A stretch of DNA of 64,000 bases. Source: Lewinella sp. JB7 (GTDB lineage: Bacteria; Bacteroidota; Bacteroidia; Chitinophagales; Saprospiraceae). How positions within the stretch are numbered: the first letter of the stretch is position 1; every line of letters starts with the position of its first letter. Position numbers and translations under genes: made by a program. Under the pieces are notes generated by a model. That model was not told where the DNA came from. It did not search any database and worked only from the letters and a program-made list of their open reading frames with translations. Of this stretch, positions 57,001 through 64,000 are shown piece after piece. The DNA lies in the NCBI RefSeq assembly GCF_024297185.1, contig NZ_JANCTD010000001.1:505298-569297 (forward strand), given 5' to 3'.

Positions 57001-60000
57001 TATGCTCTACGGCCTGCAGGAGCATTTCCACCTTTACGTCAACCCGCCGGACCCTAACAATATCGATACCGACACCCGGATATCGACCGCCTCCGCGAAC
57101 GGACAGACATCCTGGAATCTGACGGAGCTGGACGGCATCACCAGCGGCACCAATACGGTTATCATTCGGGCGGCCAACCAGTTTCACGAGGAGTTCTTGT
57201 CCGACCCGAACGACGCGACCAGTTTCGTGCAGGACATGGTCTCCTTCACGGTAGACCTGTCCGGTCCGGTGGAGTTGCCCGATCCTTGCGAAAATACCCT
57301 CTACCGCATCAACGTCGGCGGTCCGGCGGTTGCCTCCGCCGACGCCACCCCGCTAGGCTGGAGCCCGGATACGGGCATCTACGGTGATGCCGGTAACTCT
57401 CCGTACCTGGTCGCTAACTCTACGGGGAACAGCACCTTCAGCGGGAATTCCGGCGCTGCCCATTCCGGCCCGATCATTATGACCGACCCAACCGTGCCCA
57501 CCTCCGCCTCCGCCGAGGTTTTTAATACGGAGCGCTATGATGCCCCGGGTACCCCGGAAATGAAGTGGGAATTCCCCGTGGTCCCGAATACCGAAGTGCA
57601 GGTGACGCTGCTCTTCGCGGAACTCTACAATGGGATTACCGCTGCCGGGGACCGGGTATTCGACGTGGCCATCGAAGGAAACGTGCTTCCCGCATTCGAC
57701 AACCTTGATCCCTTCGCCATTGCGGGTCCGAAGGGGGCCTTCACCCGCTCCGCTACTCTCGTAGTGACGGACGATGTGCTGACCATTGAATTCCTCCACG
57801 TCATGGAGAACCCCGCCCTGAAGGGCATTCAGATCTGTAACCTTTCCGGTACGGTAGACAATACGCCGCCCGTTATTGCCCTGATCGGCGATAACCCGCT
57901 TAATCTGACGGTCGGCGGCACCTATTCCGATCCCGGAGCTACTGCTTCCGATAACGTAGACGGCGACCTGACCACCGCAATCGTGGTGGGTGGTGACCCC
58001 GTCAATACCAGCGTGGCCGGTACGTACGAGGTTACCTACAACGTATCCGACGCGGCCGGTAACGCGGCACAGGAAGTTACCCGGACGGTAAACGTCAATC
58101 TTCCCGACGAAGCCTGTGCATACGTGGCTATCAATCCGACCGGCACCAATATTCTGACGGCGAGTACGTACTCGAACGGATTTATCATCAGCAACAACTC
58201 CCAGGGCAGTCTTCAGATCGCCTCGGTGAGCTTCGATCTCAGTACCGCCATCTATCCCAATATGGTCTTTGACCCGGTCGGAACGGCGGGTGACGCCACG
58301 GCTAAGTGCCTGACCATAGTAAGCCAGTCGGGCGGCGACGGCAGCGTCGGACTGACCATTCCGGGCAACGGCGGGTCGGGCAGTGACCCCGATTGTACCA
58401 CGCCCTTCCTTGGGGAGGCGGTCGTAGGAAACGGCGGCTATTCGGTCCTGAACGTCGCGTTCAGCGATTTCGAACCGGGTGAGTCCATCAATTTCGCCAT
58501 CGACATCGACCCCACCAGCATCGAAGGCTTCAATGGTGCGGGGAACGCGGGTGCCATCAGCGGCCTGGAATTAGCCGGCACTACGGTGACCGTGGAGTTC
58601 ACTAACGGGCAAACCGTCACTACCTCCACCGGCGAACTGTACCGCATCCAGCCGAGCAGTGTGGTGGGCGCAGAGAATTACTTCTACCCGGGGAGCGAAT
58701 CCACCGCTCCGGGCCTCACGGTGCTGGGAGTAAGTGGTGTCAGCACCGAACCGGGCTTCCTCGATGCCACCGTCGGCGGTGAAAGCCAGACCGTACAAAT
58801 CAGTGGCAACCCGAATGAGGCGGTATCTCTGCTCATCCTGGAGAGTACGATCGAGGACATCGGTCCCGGTATCACCCCCGGTTCGTACGAAGCCAATAAG
58901 GTTCAGGTCATCCAGGAGCTGGACGCCGTGATCGGCGGCGGCGGTACGGTAGATATTCCCATTACCCTGGCTGATAACGCCAGCGGGGACATCTTCCACC
59001 TGGTCGCCGTCAAGACCCGGACGGACGACGGCATCTGCGGCATCGGTACGACCAATACCTCCGAGGTGTGGCGCCTGAAGGTCGATCCCGTCTTCGGCGA
59101 ACCCAGCGTGCTGTTTGAGATAAACCCTGGTATGGGTCTTAATGCGTCCACCTTCGGAGGCAACAGCAACTTCCAGATCACCAATCAATCCACGGGTACG
59201 CTCCAGGTTACGGGAGTGTCACTCGATCTCTCTACGGGTATCCTGCCCGATATGGTCTTCGATCCCACGGGTGCCGGCGGTGATGCTACGGCACAGTGTT
59301 TCACGCCCGGCGGTAGTGCTGCAACGGTGGGTCTGGTCGCTCCGACCGCCCCCTGCGCTAGTCCTTTCTCCGGAGTTCGTAACGGCGGATTTGACGTGCT
59401 GTCAACCACCTACACCGACTTCGATCCGGGAGAGACCTTCACCTTCTCGGTAGACATTGATCCCAACAGCATCCAGGGAGTAGACGGTGCCGGTAATGCG
59501 GGTGCCGTGTCGGGCTACGAGCTCGTGGGCGCTACCCTGACCGTAACCTTCAATGATGGTTCGACCCTGGTCAGCAGCCTCTACGAAGACGGTAGCCTCG
59601 GCGGTAGCCAGGCGGTCATCGCGGCAAGCGCACCACTAGCTCCTTCCATTGCGGTGGCGGGTCTTCCCTCCACCCCGGCAACCGTAAGCGATCCTAACCA
59701 AACCATCACGGTAACGGGAACGCCCGGGGATCACGTATCCCTCCTGCTGATGGATTCGCGGCTGTTCATTGCCTCCGGCGATCCCCCCTTCGGAGTTGCG
59801 GACGAGACCTACTACGCTAACGAAGCCATGGCCGGCAAGTCCCTGTACACGGGTGTAATCGGCGGCGGCGGAACGGTCGACATCCCCGTGACCTTACTCC
59901 GGACGCTGAGTGGAAATACTACTCCGGACGGTGGCCTGAACCAGCTGGTGGCCGTGACGTCCGCTGCCCCCTATGCGGTGGACCAGCCCGTCAGCCAAAC

Positions 60001-60505
60001 CTCCAACGTAGTTACGCTACTGTACGATCCCTCCGCCGGTATTCCCGACCTGACCGTTTCGGTCACCCGTCAGGGGATGACGGACCACAGCGGAGACTAT
60101 ACCGTGAAGTTGTATGCCGTCAACGGATCAACGCCGGTTTACGACCTGGTTGCGACGGCGGATCCTACCGGCGAAATGACCGTAGACGGCATTGCTCCGG
60201 GTACCTATGAGTTGGCCGTAAAGTTTCCTAATTGCTTGCAGCGGGTCGACGTCATCACCATTACCGGAAACGGCGATAATCATGACATAGGTGAACTGCG
60301 GACCGGGGATACCAACAATAATAACCACGTCAATATCCTGGACTTTTCTACCCTGGTAACTTCTTTCAATCTAGATGTAGGCGATGCTGGATACAATCCC
60401 AACGCCAATCTGAACGGGGAGAGTAAAGTGACCATCCTGGACTTTTCGCTGCTGGTAACCAACTTCAACGTACTCGGGGAAGTGCCCAGCGGACTCAATC
60501 CGTAA
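54020..60505 (+). CDS. Giant secreted protein with cohesin-like and dockerin-like modules (gene B)
   Basis: The start at 54020 (MNTPLPTSVRAVNILD) precedes a signal peptide; the frame further upstream crosses the terminator hairpin. The 2161-aa protein has: cohesin-like module (about 40-176, ADLVMSPAASTINVGDN...GVAAHLDFDPAF), Ig-like (183-275), malectin-like (276-447), Ig-like, CBM6-like (654-784), DUF5011-type Ig (790-871), further Ig, malectin-like (1094-1274), DUF5011-type (1281-1361), two tandem about 330-aa unknown modules (1364-1690, 1695-2004), an X-like module and a dockerin-like pair (about 2094-2155). Codons 276 to about 870 are AT-richer than the rest. It can in principle both receive and supply docking contacts. 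Confidence 0.8.
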   Translation: MNTPLPTSVRAVNILDKGLRTWLMVLLLLPGWLMQAQADLVMSPAASTINVGDNLTLTLQVVAGSQELDGVAAHLDFDPAFITVNSVVYNASSELPTVIVDPTNFDPSGTIDAATGLLGGPFVSGTFDYLTINLTAIAEGTTSIDFSFDSGPPDRKTQISRIGVPVFGTATGTSLTITSPNAPPTVSITSPTDGAVFSQGDDVVITASANDSDGTVSSVAFFDGSTPLGVDNDAPYFVTLPNISSGAHTLTAVATDDNGATTTSSAINVTANDPAPFQLCIASGSAGLEAFGRVFEADNSSTGGHPTRTNGKKYAGYNGAIAGTNNSAELLLFQEEIYGGKTGLGGNDPAFTYDVPVANGFYAVDLYFAEVYHPSSGGRVFDVFLEGNLILDEYDLVDPVKDGISSNQTAITRTYFVQVADGELSVQIGPATVDNGKLSGLCITRVPSANLMPSTSFAALEAEALMPADIDLGISDPESDNLTISLSPSLPAGLTLDLANLKITGTPEIATVGTYTINAIISDGTSAPITREYTLEISEPGPNDPPTIGAIADVAVNEGDAISVNVIVTDDNLPAATLQIFDKSDGGTNPFMPATAISGYTFTDNGNGNYTLNWTPSAGEGRSYYAVVVADDGINPEVKQSFTIDVAQQIPGTILSRTFNNPFPWYGSSTPGAGFSVAIETNAAKNIGYIDNGDFVEYWVNIPAAGDYEWRFSGAKGNNGITTVTLSEDDGGFSAIGTVAVPNTGWQTYNDYLADVTFSNPGLQKIRLDFNGGCNTNEFEFTLITAADNTPPVIALLGDNPLELTVGDAYTELGATASDETDGDISANIIIDASAVDVNTIGSYNVTYNVSDAANNAATEVIRVVNVNPPTNTAPILTIGNPIDGATVTRGANLTLTATVTDAEEPGLGTSTAWAATDPQFSTNPLSGVGASITGQLVTPGSQTIIASVTDGGGLTNSDAVTVTVSAPGVAITAPAANATLTSTGVQLQWTATDMLYGLQEHFHLYVNPPDPNNIDTDTRISTASANGQTSWNLTELDGITSGTNTVIIRAANQFHEEFLSDPNDATSFVQDMVSFTVDLSGPVELPDPCENTLYRINVGGPAVASADATPLGWSPDTGIYGDAGNSPYLVANSTGNSTFSGNSGAAHSGPIIMTDPTVPTSASAEVFNTERYDAPGTPEMKWEFPVVPNTEVQVTLLFAELYNGITAAGDRVFDVAIEGNVLPAFDNLDPFAIAGPKGAFTRSATLVVTDDVLTIEFLHVMENPALKGIQICNLSGTVDNTPPVIALIGDNPLNLTVGGTYSDPGATASDNVDGDLTTAIVVGGDPVNTSVAGTYEVTYNVSDAAGNAAQEVTRTVNVNLPDEACAYVAINPTGTNILTASTYSNGFIISNNSQGSLQIASVSFDLSTAIYPNMVFDPVGTAGDATAKCLTIVSQSGGDGSVGLTIPGNGGSGSDPDCTTPFLGEAVVGNGGYSVLNVAFSDFEPGESINFAIDIDPTSIEGFNGAGNAGAISGLELAGTTVTVEFTNGQTVTTSTGELYRIQPSSVVGAENYFYPGSESTAPGLTVLGVSGVSTEPGFLDATVGGESQTVQISGNPNEAVSLLILESTIEDIGPGITPGSYEANKVQVIQELDAVIGGGGTVDIPITLADNASGDIFHLVAVKTRTDDGICGIGTTNTSEVWRLKVDPVFGEPSVLFEINPGMGLNASTFGGNSNFQITNQSTGTLQVTGVSLDLSTGILPDMVFDPTGAGGDATAQCFTPGGSAATVGLVAPTAPCASPFSGVRNGGFDVLSTTYTDFDPGETFTFSVDIDPNSIQGVDGAGNAGAVSGYELVGATLTVTFNDGSTLVSSLYEDGSLGGSQAVIAASAPLAPSIAVAGLPSTPATVSDPNQTITVTGTPGDHVSLLLMDSRLFIASGDPPFGVADETYYANEAMAGKSLYTGVIGGGGTVDIPVTLLRTLSGNTTPDGGLNQLVAVTSAAPYAVDQPVSQTSNVVTLLYDPSAGIPDLTVSVTRQGMTDHSGDYTVKLYAVNGSTPVYDLVATADPTGEMTVDGIAPGTYELAVKFPNCLQRVDVITITGNGDNHDIGELRTGDTNNNNHVNILDFSTLVTSFNLDVGDAGYNPNANLNGESKVTILDFSLLVTNFNVLGEVPSGLNP

Positions 60506-60580
60506 GGAATCCACCTACCTGCACACCGGGGCCGTATCCACCAGGAGCTTCGGATTTAAATGCCTATAAATTATTTACGA

Positions 60581-63500
60581 ATGAACCATCATATATCTAT
60601 CCCTCGATGGACTTCTTCCGTCAAGCACGCAGCTTCCATTATGAGCAGTCTGATGATAGGATTAATCCTATTACTCAGCTCTCAGTCAGTTGTGGGGCAG
60701 GATCTAGTGCTTACGCCGGCTACTTCGTCGGTCACGGGGGCACTGCCAACTAATTTCACGCTGACGGTCCAGGTATCGGGAAGCACCGTTCCTATTGACG
60801 GTGCAACCGTAGGAATAGCCTTCAATGCTAACTTGGTACAGGCAATAAGCGCGACGCCTCAATCCGGATTTATTGATATAATCCAACCCGCCATCGACAA
60901 CGCTTCCGGTACGATTATCATCAACGTCGGAACTTTTTCAGGAGGCATAGACAACACCTTCCCGTTGGCCAACATAACATTCCAGGCCATTGCACCCGGC
61001 GTCGCAAATTTTAGTTTTATTTCCTCCGAGGTACCCCCCCCTATACTTACCAGCGCTGGCTCCGATGTAACGAAAAGTACGACGGGTGCTACGGTAAATA
61101 TCGTTCCACCCCCCGTCGAATGTACGGTCGACGCGAATGCCGACGGCCTGCCGAAACAGCTAGACTGTGCTTCCGGCAGCGTAAGCCTGAGCGGACAGAC
61201 CTCTACCGGCTCCTACAGCTGGAGCGGCCCCGGCGCGTTCACCTCCAGCCAGCAGAACCCGACCGTGACCGTAGCGGGAAAGTACACGCTGTCCACTACT
61301 ACGGACGGTTGCGAACTTACCAGCGAAGTGACGGTCCAGCCAGCCGACCCGCCGGTGACGTACTACGCGGACGTGGATGGAGATACTTACGGAGACAACG
61401 CTAATACTATTACCGCCTGTGACCCTCAGGCCGGCTACGTGACCCGGGGCGGCGACTGCGACGACAGCAATCCATTTGCCTATCCCGGTGGCCCCATTCC
61501 CTGTAATGGCGAACCGCTGACCGCGGATTTGGTCATTACGCCGGCGACCTCTTCGATGACGGATCCACTACCCGGAAATTTCACGCTGACTGTTGAAGTG
61601 TCGGAGAGTACCGTACCCATCGATGCGGCTACAATACACCTGGAATTTGACCCCGCGCTGGTGCAGGTGACGAGTGCGAGTGCCTTGAATAATTTCATTG
61701 GGATTGTACCGCCGGCTATCGACAATAATGCCGGCACCATAGCTTACGACGTGGGACGATTTTCGGACTTCCCCAGCGGTAGCTTCCCTCTTGCGAGTAT
61801 AACCTTTCAGGCAACCGCTCCGGGGATCGCCAGCATTGACTTCGTAACCTCCGGGACCGCCCCCTCCGCGCTCACCAGCGCCGGGACAGACGTTCTGGAG
61901 AACACCACGGGCGCCACGGTAACCATCGGCCCACCCGATATCGAGTGCACGGTCGACGCGAACGCTGACGGGCTCCCCAAGCAACTGGACTGCAATACCG
62001 GCAGTGTCATGCTGAGCGGCCAAACCTCCACCGGCACCTACAGCTGGAGCGGGCCGAACGCGTTCACTTCCAACCAGCAAAACCCGACCGTGACCGCAGC
62101 TGGTCTCTACACGCTCACAACGACCACGTATGGTTGTGCACTTACCAGCCAGGTAAATGTCCTGGCAGCCGAGCCCCTGCAAACATTTTACGCGGATCGG
62201 GACGGGGATGGCTACGGAGACGTAAATACGACCACCCTAACGTGTGAACAGATGCCCGGCTACGTATCCCAGGCCGGCGACTGCGACGACGGCAACAACA
62301 CCGTCTACCCCGGTGCGCCGGAACTCTGCGACGAAATCGATAATGATTGCGATGGTGAAGTAGACGAAGACTCGCCCACCGTGACCTTTTACGCGGACAC
62401 CGACGGCGACGGTTTCGGAGACCCCAACAACACGACCGAAGACTGCTCCGTACCCACGGGCTACGTTAACAACGACTCGGACTGCGACGATACCGACGCG
62501 ACCATCGGAGAGGCCATGACTTTCTACCTCGACCTCGACGGCGACAACTTCGGCGACGAAACCTTCACGACGGTGGGATGTACGATGCCACCAGGCTTTG
62601 CGGCCCAGAGTGGTGACTGTGACAATTTCAATGCCGATATCTACCCCGGTGCCCCGGATATCATCTGCGACGGACTCGATAACGACTGCGACGGCGAAGT
62701 GGATGAAGACGCGCCCACCGCAACCTTTTACGCCGACGCCGACGGCGATGGATTCGGAGATCCGAACAACACAACCCAGGACTGCTTGCCGCCTCCGGGC
62801 TATGTCGACAACGCCCTGGACTGCGACGACGCCGACCCAACCATTGGGGAGGCCACCACCTTCTACGCTGACGCGGATGGCGACACCTACGGTGATGAGA
62901 CGGCCACCATCACGGCCTGCGCGGCCCCGGCTGGCTACGTAGACCAGGCCGGCGACTGCAACGACGGCAACGACACCGTCTACCCCGGCGCTCCGGATGT
63001 CTGCGACGGAATAGATAACGACTGCGACGGCGAGGTCGACGAAGATGCTCCCACCGTAACCTTCTACGCCGACGCCGACGGCGACGGACTGGGGGATCCG
63101 AACAACTCGATGGAAAGCTGTTCCCCAGTCCCGGGTTACGTCACCAACACCTCGGACTGCGACGATACCGACGCGACCATCGGGGAGGCCACCATCTTCT
63201 ACGCTGATATCGACGGTGACAACTACGGCGATGAGACGGCCACGATCACGGCCTGCATGGCCCCGATTGGCTATGTAGACCGGGCCGGTGACTGCAACGA
63301 CGGCGACAACACCGTCTACCCCGGTGCACCGGAACTCTGCGACCAAATCGACAACGATTGCGATGGCAGAATCGACGAGGATATCACTGCGACTACCTTC
63401 TACGCCGATACCGATGGCGACGGATTCGGAGATCCGAATAACACGACCCAGGGCTGCTCTCCACCCCCAAGCTATGTTATCAACGCCCTGGATTGCGACG

Positions 63501-64000
63501 ACACCGACGCGACCATCGGCCAGGCTACTACCTTCTACGCTGACGCGGACGGCGACACCTACGGCGATGAGTCGGCCACCATCACGGCCTGCGCGGCCCC
63601 GGCCGGCTACGTAGACCGGGCCGGCGACTGCAACGACGGCAACAACACCGTTTACCCCGGTGCTCCGGATATCTGCGACGAAATCGATAACGACTGCGAC
63701 GGCGAGGTGGACGAAGATTCCCCCACCACTACCTTCTACGCCGATGCCGACGGCGACGGACTGGGGGATCCGAACAACATGACCGAAAGTTGTTCCGTAC
63801 CCCATGGGTATGTCACCAACGCCCAGGACTGCGACGATACCAATGTGAATATTGGCCAGGCCACTACGTTCTATGCCGATACCGATGGCGATACCTACGG
63901 CGATGCGGCTGCCACGATCACGGCCTGTACGGCTCCGGCCGGCTACGTAGACCAAGCCGGTGACTGTAACGACGCAGATCCTACCGTCTATCCCGGTGCC
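60581..64000 (+). CDS. Giant secreted protein with two cohesin-like modules and MopE-like repeats, 3' truncated (gene C)
   Basis: The reading frame is open from ATG 60581 to the window edge (1140 codons, no stop), so the gene is partial. Signal peptide about 1-40. Cohesin-like module 1: about 41-175 (LTPATSSVTGALPTNFTLTV); Ig-like about 179-265; a MopE-like metal-binding unit; cohesin-like module 2: about 316-452 (same opening, LVITPATSS); Ig-like; then from about residue 534 tandem units of 112 aa with DGDxxGD, DCDD, YPGAPE(L/I)CD and DNDCDGEVDED motifs, as in putative metal-binding (MopE) repeats. Probably calcium-loaded and surface-exposed. It lies 75 bp after gene B. Confidence 0.8.
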   Translation, partial: MNHHISIPRWTSSVKHAASIMSSLMIGLILLLSSQSVVGQDLVLTPATSSVTGALPTNFTLTVQVSGSTVPIDGATVGIAFNANLVQAISATPQSGFIDIIQPAIDNASGTIIINVGTFSGGIDNTFPLANITFQAIAPGVANFSFISSEVPPPILTSAGSDVTKSTTGATVNIVPPPVECTVDANADGLPKQLDCASGSVSLSGQTSTGSYSWSGPGAFTSSQQNPTVTVAGKYTLSTTTDGCELTSEVTVQPADPPVTYYADVDGDTYGDNANTITACDPQAGYVTRGGDCDDSNPFAYPGGPIPCNGEPLTADLVITPATSSMTDPLPGNFTLTVEVSESTVPIDAATIHLEFDPALVQVTSASALNNFIGIVPPAIDNNAGTIAYDVGRFSDFPSGSFPLASITFQATAPGIASIDFVTSGTAPSALTSAGTDVLENTTGATVTIGPPDIECTVDANADGLPKQLDCNTGSVMLSGQTSTGTYSWSGPNAFTSNQQNPTVTAAGLYTLTTTTYGCALTSQVNVLAAEPLQTFYADRDGDGYGDVNTTTLTCEQMPGYVSQAGDCDDGNNTVYPGAPELCDEIDNDCDGEVDEDSPTVTFYADTDGDGFGDPNNTTEDCSVPTGYVNNDSDCDDTDATIGEAMTFYLDLDGDNFGDETFTTVGCTMPPGFAAQSGDCDNFNADIYPGAPDIICDGLDNDCDGEVDEDAPTATFYADADGDGFGDPNNTTQDCLPPPGYVDNALDCDDADPTIGEATTFYADADGDTYGDETATITACAAPAGYVDQAGDCNDGNDTVYPGAPDVCDGIDNDCDGEVDEDAPTVTFYADADGDGLGDPNNSMESCSPVPGYVTNTSDCDDTDATIGEATIFYADIDGDNYGDETATITACMAPIGYVDRAGDCNDGDNTVYPGAPELCDQIDNDCDGRIDEDITATTFYADTDGDGFGDPNNTTQGCSPPPSYVINALDCDDTDATIGQATTFYADADGDTYGDESATITACAAPAGYVDRAGDCNDGNNTVYPGAPDICDEIDNDCDGEVDEDSPTTTFYADADGDGLGDPNNMTESCSVPHGYVTNAQDCDDTNVNIGQATTFYADTDGDTYGDAAATITACTAPAGYVDQAGDCNDADPTVYPGA
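62276..64000 (+). repeat. 336-bp tandem repeat inside gene C
   Basis: The segment ggygactgyraygac recurs at 62276, 62612, 62951, 63287, 63623 and 63959, a period of 336 bp (339 once), corresponding to 112 residues. Coding repeats are still close in DNA, for example in gactgcgacgac and gataacgactgcgac words, so copy number may vary between strains. The array continues past the window. Confidence 0.9.

Noticed and set aside
62237..63955. Long antisense frame over the MopE-like repeats
   Set aside because: It is a by-product of the in-phase DNA repeat; the plus-strand frame has the real domains.

Overview
The window looks like chromosomal DNA of a GC-rich Bacteroidota bacterium, most likely a marine Saprospiria or Lewinella-type organism. 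This is inferred from gene content: a seven-helix AraC regulator, DUF885, DUF1080 and DUF5996 proteins, a GbsR-type regulator beside an RND pump, a TreS-maltokinase fusion, GH92, a sulfatase, and very long secreted proteins built of malectin, Ig-like and CBM modules. No rRNA, tRNA, CRISPR array or phage module was seen. Most genes are GC-rich; a few stretches are clearly AT-richer (about 24.45-25.12, 26.06-26.78, 30.67-31.85 and 54.85-56.64 kb) and read as acquired or recombined.

Layout. 0-9.4 kb: secreted and regulatory genes (NTF2-like protein, sulfatase lipoprotein, DUF1569, two-domain lipoprotein, AraC regulator, two paralogous PepSY-like proteins, DUF1080, DUF885, outer-membrane barrel). 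9.4-10.2 kb: two oppositely oriented palindromic repeat arrays. 10.2-15.4 kb: M20 deacetylase (argE-like), Bax-inhibitor-1 protein, type II dehydroquinase, flippase, membrane-bound class III cyclase. 15.4-23.4 kb: a minus-strand operon of a TolC-type protein with an extra N-terminal domain, membrane fusion protein, RND pump, GbsR/MarR regulator and Rossmann-fold protein. 23.5-28.4 kb: DUF5996, an AT-rich orphan lipoprotein, then 18 copies of an 80-bp repeat able to fold as a cloverleaf-like junction, with a RAYT-type HUH transposase inside the array. 28.4-46.1 kb: GH92 mannosidase, AT-rich SRA-HNH type IV restriction gene, PLP decarboxylase, SWIM-SNF2 helicase flanked by a third palindromic repeat family, a four-repeat secreted protein, an unknown protein, TreS-maltokinase, a TIGR04283-type glycosyltransferase and galactose mutarotase.

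46.1-64.0 kb: a 727-bp intergenic region with a degenerate 20-bp repeat, then three giant secreted-protein genes in one direction. The first (2354 aa) ends in a dockerin-like module. The second (2161 aa) starts with a cohesin-like module and ends in a dockerin-like module. The third runs off the window and carries two cohesin-like modules followed by tandem 112-aa MopE-like metal-binding repeats. Together with malectin, CBM6-like, Kelch and sorbosone-dehydrogenase-like modules, this suggests a cohesin-dockerin extracellular assembly unlike the clostridial cellulosome. That cluster and the RAYT with its cloverleaf repeat array are the two most interesting systems here. All assignments rest on reading the sequence; no database search was run.
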